From: an uncultured Bacteroides sp.
GTDB lineage: Bacteria > Bacteroidota > Bacteroidia > Bacteroidales > Bacteroidaceae
Length of the DNA stretch: 35,641 nt
Reading direction: 5' to 3'
Assembly: GCA_900557355.1 (NCBI GenBank)
Contig: USSR01000005.1
Coordinates: 1-35,641, forward strand
Under the pieces are notes generated by a model. That model had not been told where the DNA came from, made no database searches, and saw only the letters and a program-made list of their open reading frames with translations. Positions within the stretch are counted from its first letter, which is position 1. Every line of letters starts with the position of its first letter. Shown here in pieces: positions 8,901 through 16,716 of the stretch. Both the position numbers and the translations under genes were made by a program.

Positions 8901-9982
8901 ATCTATTCCGTATTCGCACAGTAAACGATGGAGTAATCATTCCTGATGAAATGAAAGAGGAGATTTTTAAACCTTTTGTTCGTTTCAATGAGCAAGAGGA
9001 TGGAAAGGTGACTACTGGCACTGGAATCGGTTTGGCACTCTCTCGCTCGTTGGCTGAATTACATCAGGGAACTTTGGCTATGGAGACAGGAGAAGAAAGT
9101 AACATTTTCTGTCTGACTTTACCGGTCGTTCAGGATATGACAATCACTTTAACCCCAGAGGCGGAGGTGGAAATTGATAGGGTAAACGAAATCCCTGCCG
9201 AACAGGCGGGAAGGAAAGATAACCGTCCCACTGTGCTGGTAGTAGAAGATAATCCTGATATGCTTACTTTTGTTGTTCGTCAATTGTCGAGAGATTATAC
9301 AGTGTTGACAGCTACTAATGGTGCAGAAGCATTGAAGGTGCTTGATGGTAACTATGTGAATCTGGTGATAAGTGATGTTGTGATGCCCGTGATGGATGGT
9401 TTCGAATTGTGTAAGACGATTAAGTCGGATTTGAATTACAGCCATATTCCGGTTATCCTGCTGACTGCCAAGACCAATATACAATCAAAGATAGAGGGGA
9501 TGGAACTGGGAGCAGATGCTTATATTGAAAAACCTTTCTCTGTAGAATATCTACAAGCGTGTGCTTCTAACCTTATTCAGAATAGAGAGAAACTGCGTCA
9601 AGCTTTTGCGGAGTCTCCTTTTATAGCTGCTAATACAATGGCTTTAACAAAAGCTGATGAGGAATTTATCAAAAGGTTGAACGAAGTAATTCAGATTAAT
9701 TATGCCAATCCTGAATTTAGCATGGATGACATGGCAGATAACCTGAATATGAGCAGGTCTAACTTTTATCGGAAAATAAAGGGAGTGTTGGATTTGAGTC
9801 CGAATGAGTTCTTACGCCTGGAGCGTTTGAAAAAGGCAGCTCAATTGTTGAAAGAGGGAGAAAACCGGGTGAATGAAATCTGCTACATGGTGGGATTTAA
9901 TTCTCCGTCTTACTTTGCTAAATGTTTCCAAAAGCAATTTGGGGTATTGCCTAAGGATTTTGTTAATTCGAAAGAAGAGTAG
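5954..9982 (+). CDS. Hybrid two-component system sensor/regulator (HTCS) of the PUL
   Basis: This single polypeptide of 1342 aa, full length for the family, senses a glycan fragment in the periplasm and activates the PUL. After a signal peptide (about 1-21, ending CHAQ) comes a beta-propeller sensor of repeated two-component-regulator propeller units (motifs such as MWFGTKDGLNRYD and ILWIGTEDGGLNRF). A Y_Y_Y-type domain follows at about 700-781, and one membrane helix at about 786-807. The cytoplasmic part has a HisKA domain with phospho-acceptor H844 in NVAHEIRTPL. A HATPase has an N-box near 947-966 and a G-box TGTGIGLALS near 1020. A receiver domain has phospho-acceptor D1141 in SDVVMPVMDG and K1173. 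An AraC-type HTH follows at about 1240-1342. All catalytic landmarks are intact. The direct repeats found at four PUL promoters are its likely targets. The inducing sugar is unknown. Confidence 0.97.
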   Translation: MKKTLTLLICLICYQILCHAQVADEHYYFKNLSVQNGLSQNTVNTILQDKQGFMWFGTKDGLNRYDGLSFRKFKHDDRSQRSIGNNFITALYEDEKGSIWVGTDVGLYIYYPEKDSFEHFTKQSVENTRIEHTVTAISGDNQGCVWMAVESQGLFCYNLEKGELQNYTLQNFSFLTTNVETFAFDNSGTLWIGWYGDGLFYSKDRLKTLHPYLSPVNNKEIYANDVVTCIVKGAYNCLYISSLKGGVKELNLTSNKLHDLLFEDESGESVFCRELLVASDNELWIGAESGLYIYNLRLGKYVHLRSSINDPYSLSDNAIYSLCKDREGGIWIGSYFGGINYYPRFYTNFEKYYPKGIENGLHGKRVREFCQDNQGILWIGTEDGGLNRFNPKTKTFSFFTPSNAFTNVHGLCLVDDNLWVGTFSKGVKVVDTRTGAIVKTYQKTDSPRSLIDNSVFSICRTTTGDIYLGTLFGLLRYNRQSDDFDRIPELNARFVYDIKEDSGGNLWLATYANGAYCYNVSEKKWKNYLHNENNPKSLPYDKVVSIFEDSHRQVWLTTQGGGFCLFHPETETFTSYNLADGLPNDVVYQIVEDKDGLFWLTTNNGLVCFQPTTGAMKVYTTSNGLLGDQFNYHSSLETEDGTIYLGSIDGFIAFNPKTFSENRSLPSIVITDFLLFGKEVYVGEPGSPLEKSITFSDELILQSSQNSFSFRVTALDFQAPRMSKIMYKLDGFDADWLTIGESPIVTYSNLRYGNYTFKVKVSNSDGVWNENGISLKVHSLPPFYLSVWAYFVYALLIIGCSLYVIIYFKRRSNNKHRRQMEKFEQEKEREVYHAKIDFFTNVAHEIRTPLTLIKGPLENIILKKQVDAETREDLNVMKQNTERLLNLTNQLLDFRKTESQGFRLNFAKCNITEVLKETHVRFTSLAKQKGLEFTLQVPEKDFYAHVNQEAFTKIISNLLNNGMKYAESYVHVMLEIPETDDDNLFRIRTVNDGVIIPDEMKEEIFKPFVRFNEQEDGKVTTGTGIGLALSRSLAELHQGTLAMETGEESNIFCLTLPVVQDMTITLTPEAEVEIDRVNEIPAEQAGRKDNRPTVLVVEDNPDMLTFVVRQLSRDYTVLTATNGAEALKVLDGNYVNLVISDVVMPVMDGFELCKTIKSDLNYSHIPVILLTAKTNIQSKIEGMELGADAYIEKPFSVEYLQACASNLIQNREKLRQAFAESPFIAANTMALTKADEEFIKRLNEVIQINYANPEFSMDDMADNLNMSRSNFYRKIKGVLDLSPNEFLRLERLKKAAQLLKEGENRVNEICYMVGFNSPSYFAKCFQKQFGVLPKDFVNSKEE

Positions 9983-9987
9983 ATTAT

Positions 9988-10013
9988 ATATAGAGTTGTA
10001 TTTCACTCTATAT
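9988..10013 (+). other. Weak AT-rich hairpin after the HTCS gene
   Basis: A perfect 9-bp inverted repeat, ATATAGAGT (9988-9996) and its complement (10005-10013), lies just past the HTCS stop with an 8-base loop. The stem is AT-rich and no T-run follows, so termination here would be weak. The gene at 10075 has no visible promoter of its own and may depend on read-through. Confidence 0.35.
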
Positions 10014-10074
10014 CATCTGTTATATTGAGGATTTATAATTTATAAGTGTGAAAATTTTAATAATACGATAAGAT

Positions 10075-12084
10075 ATGATGACCAGACAAAAGACTTTGTG
10101 GTTTACACTATTACTAATTGGATTGTATACCAGTTTTCTGAATGCCAGTGAGATAACGAGATGGGTGATTACTTCACCTGACAGTATTTGCTGGAGAGTG
10201 AATGGTGTGCATAATGACCATATTGAAATGAGTGGACTGAAAGTTTCAACAGTATTGCGCTATGGTGTTAATGAAGCTGGTGAATGGGTGATTGACCGGA
10301 ATATGGTTTTACCTACTTTTCGTACTATCCCTAATGATACCCATGGTAGTTTGCAGCATCATTTTAATGGAGACTGGGCACATTTATGCCTTGTAAATGG
10401 CCAGCCGTTAGTAGGTGAAAAGGTAGAGACTGTATCGCTGAATGGAATTATGACTGTAAAGAGTGTATATGCTACTAGAGGGATTTCGTTGACACGTACA
10501 CTTTTTCCTTCCACGTCACAACCGGCCTTCTGTGAGAAATATGAGTTGGAGAATACGACAGATCACCCACAGACAGTTCAGCTCCCATCGACCACTCTTT
10601 CTTATTATACTGATGAGGCAAAAGGAGTGGAAGGCAGTTATACATTAACGGCTACCCTTTCTTCTCCGGTAAAAGATGGTACTTATCTACTGAAAGCCGG
10701 AGAAAAGGCCTGGTTTCAGGTAATCTATGCAGGATATAAGAAACATGATCAGGAGTTGGCGTTGGATGTTAATAATGAACTTCTGGCACGTCGGAGATTT
10801 TTGAGTCAGATACAGGGTAACCTTGTGTTAGAGACTCCGAGTGACGTAATCAATACTATGTTTTCTTTTGCCAAGATACGTGGTTCGGAAAGCATATTTG
10901 ATACTAAAGGCGGATATATGCAGAGCCCAGGTGGAGAAGCTTATTACGCTGCTGTTTGGGCGAATGATCAGGCCGAATATATCAATCCATTTTTTCCATA
11001 TTTAGGTTATCAAGCCGGAAACCGTTCGGCTATGGATTCATTCGGGTTGTTTATGCGCTATATGAATGATGAGTATAAACCTTTACCTTCATCTATAATT
11101 GCAGAAGGGATTGATTGTTTTGGTGTTGCGGGTGATCGTGGTGATGTAGCAATGGTTGGCTATGGCGCAGCACGTTATGCTTTGGCATCCGGTAATTGTA
11201 ATGAGGCTGAAAAATTGTGGCCGCTGATTGAATGGTGTCTGGAATATTGTCATCGCCAGCTGAATGCGGATGGGGTGGTAAAATCTGATTCTGATGAACT
11301 TGAAAATCGTTTTCCTGCCGGAAAAGCCAATCTATGTACATCTTCATTATATTATGATGCCTTGGTTTCAGCTGCTTATTTGGGAAAGGCACTGAAAAAA
11401 GAACATAAACAGATAAAGTCTTATCAGGATAGGGCTGCTGAACTTTATAAGAATATTGATGCATATTTTGCCCGTAATGTAGAGGGGTATGACACCTATC
11501 GTTATTATGATGGTAATACAGTGCTGCGTTCATGGATTTGCATTCCTCTGACTATGGGTATTTATGATCAGGCGAAAGGTACTGTGGAGGCTCTATTCTC
11601 TGATAAACTGTGGATGGAGAATGGGTTGTTAACTCAATCGGGTACTTCTACTTATTGGGATCGTTCTACACTCTATGCTTTCCGGGGGGCTTACTCTTGT
11701 GGTGCCAGAGATATAGCTACTGAATATTTGGATAAATACTCTGCTACTCGTTTGTTGGGTGATCATGTTCCTTACGCAGTGGAAGCGTGGCCGGAGGGAA
11801 ACCAAAGGCATTTATCCACAGAAAGTGCTTTGTATTGTCGCATTATGACCGAGGGGTTGTTCGGTATCCGTCCCATTGCATTGGATGCTTTTATGATGAC
11901 ACCGCAGCTACCGGAAAGTTGGAATACGATGTCATTGAAACGTATCTGTGCATTTGGTTCCATATTCGATATTGAGGTGAAGCGCGATAAAGATGACAAA
12001 CTGTTGGTTCTGATAAAAAAGGATCATAAGATTGTAAAAAGAAGTAAGATTACGAATGGAAAACCGATTGAAGTACGTATTTAA
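10075..12084 (+). CDS. Secreted six-hairpin (alpha/alpha barrel) glycosidase-like protein, family not assigned
   Basis: This 669-aa protein has a signal peptide ending near residue 24 (FLNAS). The N-terminal half, to about residue 255, is rich in beta strands, like the super-sandwich domain of clan GH-L/GH-M and related enzymes. The rest has repeating helical pairs with aromatic and acidic motifs typical of six-hairpin glycosidases: YYAAVWANDQAEY (D298, E301), a GDRGDVAMVGYGAARYAL segment, SDSDELENRF (E408, E410) and a late EAWPEGNQRHLSTES (E570, E574). These acids are candidates for catalysis, but I cannot align them to a named GH family. It is probably periplasmic. It lies 91 bases after the HTCS, has no regulon operator, and ends before a strong terminator. 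It could therefore be expressed with the sensor at a low constant level. Confidence 0.7.
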   Translation: MMTRQKTLWFTLLLIGLYTSFLNASEITRWVITSPDSICWRVNGVHNDHIEMSGLKVSTVLRYGVNEAGEWVIDRNMVLPTFRTIPNDTHGSLQHHFNGDWAHLCLVNGQPLVGEKVETVSLNGIMTVKSVYATRGISLTRTLFPSTSQPAFCEKYELENTTDHPQTVQLPSTTLSYYTDEAKGVEGSYTLTATLSSPVKDGTYLLKAGEKAWFQVIYAGYKKHDQELALDVNNELLARRRFLSQIQGNLVLETPSDVINTMFSFAKIRGSESIFDTKGGYMQSPGGEAYYAAVWANDQAEYINPFFPYLGYQAGNRSAMDSFGLFMRYMNDEYKPLPSSIIAEGIDCFGVAGDRGDVAMVGYGAARYALASGNCNEAEKLWPLIEWCLEYCHRQLNADGVVKSDSDELENRFPAGKANLCTSSLYYDALVSAAYLGKALKKEHKQIKSYQDRAAELYKNIDAYFARNVEGYDTYRYYDGNTVLRSWICIPLTMGIYDQAKGTVEALFSDKLWMENGLLTQSGTSTYWDRSTLYAFRGAYSCGARDIATEYLDKYSATRLLGDHVPYAVEAWPEGNQRHLSTESALYCRIMTEGLFGIRPIALDAFMMTPQLPESWNTMSLKRICAFGSIFDIEVKRDKDDKLLVLIKKDHKIVKRSKITNGKPIEVRI

Positions 12085-12109
12085 ATAAGATAAAATAATC
12101 TGTCTTTTG

Positions 12110-12145
12110 ATTTAAGCCAATTTTGGTAACAAAATTGGCTTAAAT
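12110..12145 (+). terminator. Strong intrinsic terminator
   Basis: A perfect 16-bp stem has left arm ATTTAAGCCAATTTTG (12110-12125), loop GTAA and right arm 12130-12145, followed by ATTATTTTTAG. It ends the HTCS / six-hairpin transcript 25 bases past the stop at 12084. The stem is symmetric and could also act on the other strand. Confidence 0.85.
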
Positions 12146-12163
12146 ATTATTTTTAGTACGCTT

Positions 12164-12230
12164 TTGGTTTATTTGTCACATCATTTGGTCAGGTTATTTC
12201 CTAATGATTGGCAGATACGCCCTATTTTTG
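12164..12230 (+). promoter_or_regulatory. HTCS operator and promoter of the GH65 gene
   Basis: Half-sites start at 12164 (TTGGTTTATTTG) and 12185 (TTGGTCAGGTTATTT), exactly 21 bp apart. The -7 box TATTTTTG is at 12223-12230, exactly 38 bp after the second half-site start. No good -33 TTTG lies at the usual spacing, as expected for an activator-dependent promoter. Expected transcription start is near 12237, leaving a leader of about 35 bases. Confidence 0.75.
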
Positions 12231-12270
12231 TGTCGGATGTCATTAACAAATTAAATATCTTATTTTTTAT

Positions 12271-14280
12271 ATGAGAAATCTATTTATCGTATTTTATTGT
12301 CTGGTATCAGCTCTTACTATTAAGGCAAATGGACAGGATAGTTTGTGGAAGATACAGACAACTGATTATCACGGAACTTATTACGGGGCAACAGTTGCCA
12401 ATGGGGGGATTGGTATCCTGCCGTGGAAAGAACCGTTTTCTATTCGCCATGTCATGCTAAACCATGTTTTTGATTCTGCTACTCCTCAAGATGTGAGTCG
12501 TGTTTTACGAGGAATCAATCCATTCAATTTGCAGATGCAAATTAATGGACAGACTGTAAATGGTGATAATATTTCGAGATGGGAACAGTGTATAGATATG
12601 AAAGAGGCTACCCATAATACGCACTTCACTTGTGATGGAAAAGCGGATGTATCTTATAGCATCTGTGCTCTAAGAAATTTACCTTATGCAGGACTGGTTC
12701 GTGTGGAGGTTGTGGCACTGGGGGATATGTATTTGACAGTGTCAAATCCTATTGAGATACCTGATGAGTATAAAAACATAGGTTCGAAACTGGTCAATGT
12801 GAATGTTAATGGGAATGATATAAAAATAGTGCGTACTTGGGCTTTATCAAAATACCGCGAACAAAAAGTTTCAGCTTCTTCCGCATTTATTTATGATAAG
12901 AATTCCAGTGTGCAGCAACAATATAATGGGAGTGGTCAGATTTCTATTTCATTAAAGAAAGGAGAGAAATTCTTTTTTACTTTATTAGGTGCTGTTTGTA
13001 CCGGACGTGATTTTATAGATCCATACAATGAGTCAGACCGTGAAGTGATTTATGGTGCGAAAGAGGGATTGACGCGTCTGATGGATGGGCATCGGAAACT
13101 CTGGAACGAGATGTGGAAAGGTGATATTGTGATTGAGGGGGATGATGAAGCACAGCGTACTGTGCGTTTTGCACTTTATAATCTGTATTCCAATGCACGC
13201 AAAGGAAGTCGGTTGAGTATACCTCCTTTTGGACTTTCTTCACAGGGATATAATGGGCATATTTTCTGGGATACCGAATTTTGGATGTATCCGCCTATGC
13301 TCTTTATGAATCAGGGCATTGCACGAACAATGATGGATTATCGTACAGATAGGCTGGAAGCTGCTTGCCAGAAAGCATTAAGTTATGGATATGATGGGGC
13401 TATGTTTCCTTGGGAAAGTGATGATGCAGGAGAAGAAGCGTGTCCGACTTGGGCGTTGACTGGTCCTTTTGAACATCATATCACAGCTGATATCGCCATT
13501 GCGGCCTGGAATTATTACTGTATGAGTGGCGATCAGCGATGGTTGCGTGAAGAAGGATTCCCTTTAATGGAGAAAGTGGCAGAATTTTGGGTAAGTCGTG
13601 TAGAAAAGAATGACGATGGTTCTTATTCGATTCGTAATGTGGTTTGTGCCGATGAATACGCAGAGGGTGATGATAATGCCTTCACGAACGGTACTGTTAT
13701 ACGCGCATTACAGGATGCTGCTAAAGCTGCTTCCATATGTGGGCTTAAAGCTCCAGTAATTTGGAAGGAAATAGCAGCAAAGTTGCGCATCCCCAAATTT
13801 GAAAATGGAGTGACTATGGAGTATGATGGTTATAATGGACAGGTTATCAAGCAGGCGGATGCTAATTTACTGGTATATCCATTGAACCTGATTACCCGTC
13901 CGGAAGAAATTCGTAAGGATTTGGAGTATTATGAGGGAAAGATTGACAAAGGAGGCCCCGCAATGTCATTCTCTGTATTGGCTTTGCAATATGCACGCCT
14001 TGGTGAAGGGGATAAGGCTTATGAATTATTTGTGCAAAGCTTCCGTCCCAACCAGCTACCTCCGTTCGGTGTACTTTCTGAAGGTGCAGGAGGTACTAAT
14101 CCTTATTTCTCAACTGGTGCGGGAGGACTTTTGCAGGCTGTAATCAATGGCTTTTGTGGTTTGGAAATTACAGATAGCGGTATTAAACAATTGCCTTCGA
14201 AATTGCCAGGACATTGGAAGAAGTTGGTAGTTAAAGGAGTCGGACCGGATGGTAAAACATATGTCCGGCTTCAGAAATGA
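12271..14280 (+). CDS. Secreted GH65-family glycosidase
   Basis: This 669-aa protein has a signal peptide ending near residue 22 (KANGQ). It shows the GH65 signature series: GHIFWDTEFWMYPPML (D334, E336), GYDGAMFPWESDDAGEE, HITADIAIAAWNYY, CADEYAEGDDNAFTN with probable general acid E462, and KQAD at 527-530. Later come GGPAMSFSVLALQYARLG and GGTNPYFSTGAGGLLQAVINGF. An acidic residue, E604 in PPFGVLSE, sits 142 residues after E462. Hydrolytic GH65 members such as kojibiose hydrolase have a catalytic base Glu at about this distance, whereas phosphorylases lack it. A periplasmic alpha-glucoside hydrolase is therefore more likely than a phosphorylase. Linkage specificity (alpha-1,2, 1,3, 1,4 or trehalose-like) cannot be set from sequence. 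It has its own HTCS operator. Confidence 0.88.
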   Translation: MRNLFIVFYCLVSALTIKANGQDSLWKIQTTDYHGTYYGATVANGGIGILPWKEPFSIRHVMLNHVFDSATPQDVSRVLRGINPFNLQMQINGQTVNGDNISRWEQCIDMKEATHNTHFTCDGKADVSYSICALRNLPYAGLVRVEVVALGDMYLTVSNPIEIPDEYKNIGSKLVNVNVNGNDIKIVRTWALSKYREQKVSASSAFIYDKNSSVQQQYNGSGQISISLKKGEKFFFTLLGAVCTGRDFIDPYNESDREVIYGAKEGLTRLMDGHRKLWNEMWKGDIVIEGDDEAQRTVRFALYNLYSNARKGSRLSIPPFGLSSQGYNGHIFWDTEFWMYPPMLFMNQGIARTMMDYRTDRLEAACQKALSYGYDGAMFPWESDDAGEEACPTWALTGPFEHHITADIAIAAWNYYCMSGDQRWLREEGFPLMEKVAEFWVSRVEKNDDGSYSIRNVVCADEYAEGDDNAFTNGTVIRALQDAAKAASICGLKAPVIWKEIAAKLRIPKFENGVTMEYDGYNGQVIKQADANLLVYPLNLITRPEEIRKDLEYYEGKIDKGGPAMSFSVLALQYARLGEGDKAYELFVQSFRPNQLPPFGVLSEGAGGTNPYFSTGAGGLLQAVINGFCGLEITDSGIKQLPSKLPGHWKKLVVKGVGPDGKTYVRLQK

Positions 14281-14338
14281 GTTCAATTTTTTCGGTTGCG
14301 TAAATAAGAGTCAGAAGATGTATACTTTGGGAGGGAAA

Positions 14339-14405
14339 TTGAGACTGGAATTTCATTTATTGACCTGTTTTTAATATCCTAAGCTGGTAGAATTCCATAC
14401 TTTTG
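14339..14405 (+). promoter_or_regulatory. HTCS operator and promoter of the second six-hairpin gene
   Basis: Half-sites start at 14339 (TTGAGACTGGAATTTC) and 14360 (TTGACCTGTTTTT), exactly 21 bp apart. The -7 box TACTTTTG is at 14398-14405, exactly 38 bp from the second half-site start. The 13-mer TTGACCTGTTTTT recurs exactly at the first half-site of the 27438 operator. Expected leader to 14521 is about 110 bases. Confidence 0.75.
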
Positions 14406-14520
14406 TTGCGTATCACACAGGCTACAAAATATTAGCTGTTGCTCAAGTTTGAAAATGAATTATTAGTGTATTAACAGAACCAGTATTTATTTTATTACTG
14501 ATTCATTTAATTGAATTTAC

Positions 14521-16551
14521 ATGAATTTAAAATGCTTATTTTGTGGAATACTTATTGGGTTATATGTTGAGGCTGTTGAAGCCGTCAATTATACTCCAGA
14601 AAAGATTTCAGCATCTATTTCCTTAAAAGTACCGGGAAATGAATCGGAAAAATACTCGCTGGATATGCGGCAGTTGAAGAATGACTGTTCATCTTATCTG
14701 TTGGAACCTTCCAAAGGTATTCCGATGGTAATAACTCAGAGAATGGAGGATATGAATGGTAAGTTACGTATCAATGTCAGTCTAACTGCATTAGAGGATG
14801 TTTATTTTAATTTTAGCGAGCAGTTGTCAACCGGTTTTAATCATGATGATTGCCAGTTCTATATGCCGGGGTTCTGGTATCGTCGCAATCTGCGATCTCC
14901 TAAGGAAGCACCTTCATTTCATACATCAGACAGCTGGTTGGTGCGTGAGGATAGATTGAGTGCTCCTCTTACAGGTATTTATTCAGAAAAGGAAAAAAGC
15001 TTTGTGACGGTGAGTCGTATAGACAATTTTGCTAATGAGGTTTTGTCTACTCATCGAGAGGGAGAAATCATTCTTTCAGGTAAAACTTCAATAGGTTTTA
15101 CTGGATTCGAAAATCAGAATGGAGTGGCAACACTTTCTTTCGGTTTTCCTTACCGTGAAGCACCTAAAAGCTATATTCGAAAATTAACATTGGCTCCGGC
15201 GGTAGAGGCTTTTCAGTCTCTGAGAAAAGGAGAAACAATGTTACTGACATGGGAGATCTTGGAGAATAAAGCTGATGATTATTCTGATTTTATTCGGAAT
15301 GCGTGGGAGTATAGCTATGACACTTATGCTCCGGTTCCGGTTGATACTCCTTATTCTATTGAGGATATGAAAGAAGTTATGAGCCGTTTTTTTGTGAATA
15401 GTCTGGTGACTGGTAATTCGTTGACTTTTAATTCGGGTATTCATTTGCGGACTGCTGATTGTCAGAGTAACGGTCAGGCAGAAGTTGGTTTTATTGGCCG
15501 TGTACTCCTTAATGCATTCAATGCTTGGGAATATAGTTGGCAATGTGGCAGAGAAGATCTGAAAGAAAACAGTATGAAAGTATTCGATAGTTATTTGAAG
15601 AATGGCTTTACCCAGGCTGGTTTCTTTAAAGAATCGGTAAACTTTGATAGAGGGTATGAAGATCCTGTACATAGTATTCGTCGTCAATCAGAAGGAGTTT
15701 ATGCTATGCTTCATTTTCTTGCTTATGAAAGGGAGAATGGCCGTCGTCATCCTGAATGGGAACAAAAGATGAAAAATATGCTCGATATACTTCTGCAGTT
15801 GCAACATGAAGATGGCAGTTTCCCCCGTAAATTCCACGATGATTTTACAATAGTCGATAATAGTGGAGGAAGTACACCCTCGGCCACTTTACCTTTAATA
15901 ATGGGATATAAATATTTTAAGGATAAACGTTATTTAGCTAGTGCTAAAAGGACAGCAGATTATTTGGAGAAAGTCTTGATATCTAAAGCTGACTATTTTT
16001 CATCTACTCTCGATGCCAATTGTGAAGATAAAGAGGCTTCTCTTTATGCTGCTACGGCAACTTATTATCTTTCGTTGATAACGAAAGGAGATGAGCATCG
16101 TCATTATGCCGACCTGACAAGAAAGGCTGCTTATTTTGCATTGTCATGGTATTATGTATGGGACGTTCCTTTTGCTCAAGGTCAGATGTTGGGTGATATC
16201 GGTCTAAAAACTCGTGGTTGGGGTAATGTTTCTGTAGAAAATAACCATATTGATGTGTTTGTTTTTGAATTTGCTTCGGTACTGCAATGGTTGTCAAAGG
16301 AATATAAGGAGCCACGTTTTGCCCATTTCGCGGAGGTGATTTCTACTTCCATGCGCCAATTGTTACCTCATGAAGGGCATCTATGTGGAATTGCCAAATC
16401 CGGTTTTTATCCGGAAGTCGTTCAACATACCAACTGGGATTATGGCAAAAATGGGAAAGGGTATTATAACGATATCTTCGCACCGGGATGGACAGTCGCT
16501 TCTTTGTGGGAGTTATTGACTCCGGGGCGTGCGGAACATTTCTTAAAATGA
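14521..16551 (+). CDS. Secreted alpha/alpha-toroid (six-hairpin-like) protein, possible novel glycosidase
   Basis: This 676-aa protein has an N-terminal signal (hydrophobic about 4-18, cleavage near VEAVEAV); no lipobox is placed to be used. The first ~260 residues are mostly beta-type (SISLKVPGN, GKLRINVSLTALEDVYFNF). The C-terminal two-thirds are helical pairs of an alpha/alpha barrel, with motifs such as LQHEDGSFPRKFHDDF, NSGGSTPSATLPLIMGYKYF, LDANCEDKEASLYAATATYY and NDIFAPGWTVASLWEL. Several conserved-looking acids (in HEDGSF, DANCEDKE, GDIGLKTRGWG) could be catalytic, but I cannot place the protein in a numbered GH family. It has its own HTCS operator and sits between GH65 and susC-1, so a role in breaking down the PUL glycan in the periplasm is likely. 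The reaction is unknown. Confidence 0.65.
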   Translation: MNLKCLFCGILIGLYVEAVEAVNYTPEKISASISLKVPGNESEKYSLDMRQLKNDCSSYLLEPSKGIPMVITQRMEDMNGKLRINVSLTALEDVYFNFSEQLSTGFNHDDCQFYMPGFWYRRNLRSPKEAPSFHTSDSWLVREDRLSAPLTGIYSEKEKSFVTVSRIDNFANEVLSTHREGEIILSGKTSIGFTGFENQNGVATLSFGFPYREAPKSYIRKLTLAPAVEAFQSLRKGETMLLTWEILENKADDYSDFIRNAWEYSYDTYAPVPVDTPYSIEDMKEVMSRFFVNSLVTGNSLTFNSGIHLRTADCQSNGQAEVGFIGRVLLNAFNAWEYSWQCGREDLKENSMKVFDSYLKNGFTQAGFFKESVNFDRGYEDPVHSIRRQSEGVYAMLHFLAYERENGRRHPEWEQKMKNMLDILLQLQHEDGSFPRKFHDDFTIVDNSGGSTPSATLPLIMGYKYFKDKRYLASAKRTADYLEKVLISKADYFSSTLDANCEDKEASLYAATATYYLSLITKGDEHRHYADLTRKAAYFALSWYYVWDVPFAQGQMLGDIGLKTRGWGNVSVENNHIDVFVFEFASVLQWLSKEYKEPRFAHFAEVISTSMRQLLPHEGHLCGIAKSGFYPEVVQHTNWDYGKNGKGYYNDIFAPGWTVASLWELLTPGRAEHFLK

Positions 16552-16595
16552 CAGAAATAGGTCAGAAGATATCTCAATTATATTTTAATTTCATT

Positions 16596-16662
16596 TTGAA
16601 CGATTTTTTTTAATTATTGGTCTATCTATTTTATTACATTTTGTATTAGTTGTCTACTTTTG
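16596..16662 (+). promoter_or_regulatory. HTCS operator and promoter of the first Sus operon
   Basis: Half-sites start at 16596 (TTGAACGATTTTTTTT) and 16617 (TTGGTCTATCTATTTT), exactly 21 bp apart. The -7 box TACTTTTG is at 16655-16662, exactly 38 bp from the second half-site start. The predicted leader to susC is about 48 bases. This promoter should drive susC-1 through the GH43 gene and, with some read-through, the GH31 gene. Confidence 0.75.
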
Positions 16663-16716
16663 CTCTCACTCAATATGAGATAAAGTATTTATTATGAGTT
16701 TTTTAAATTTAATATT

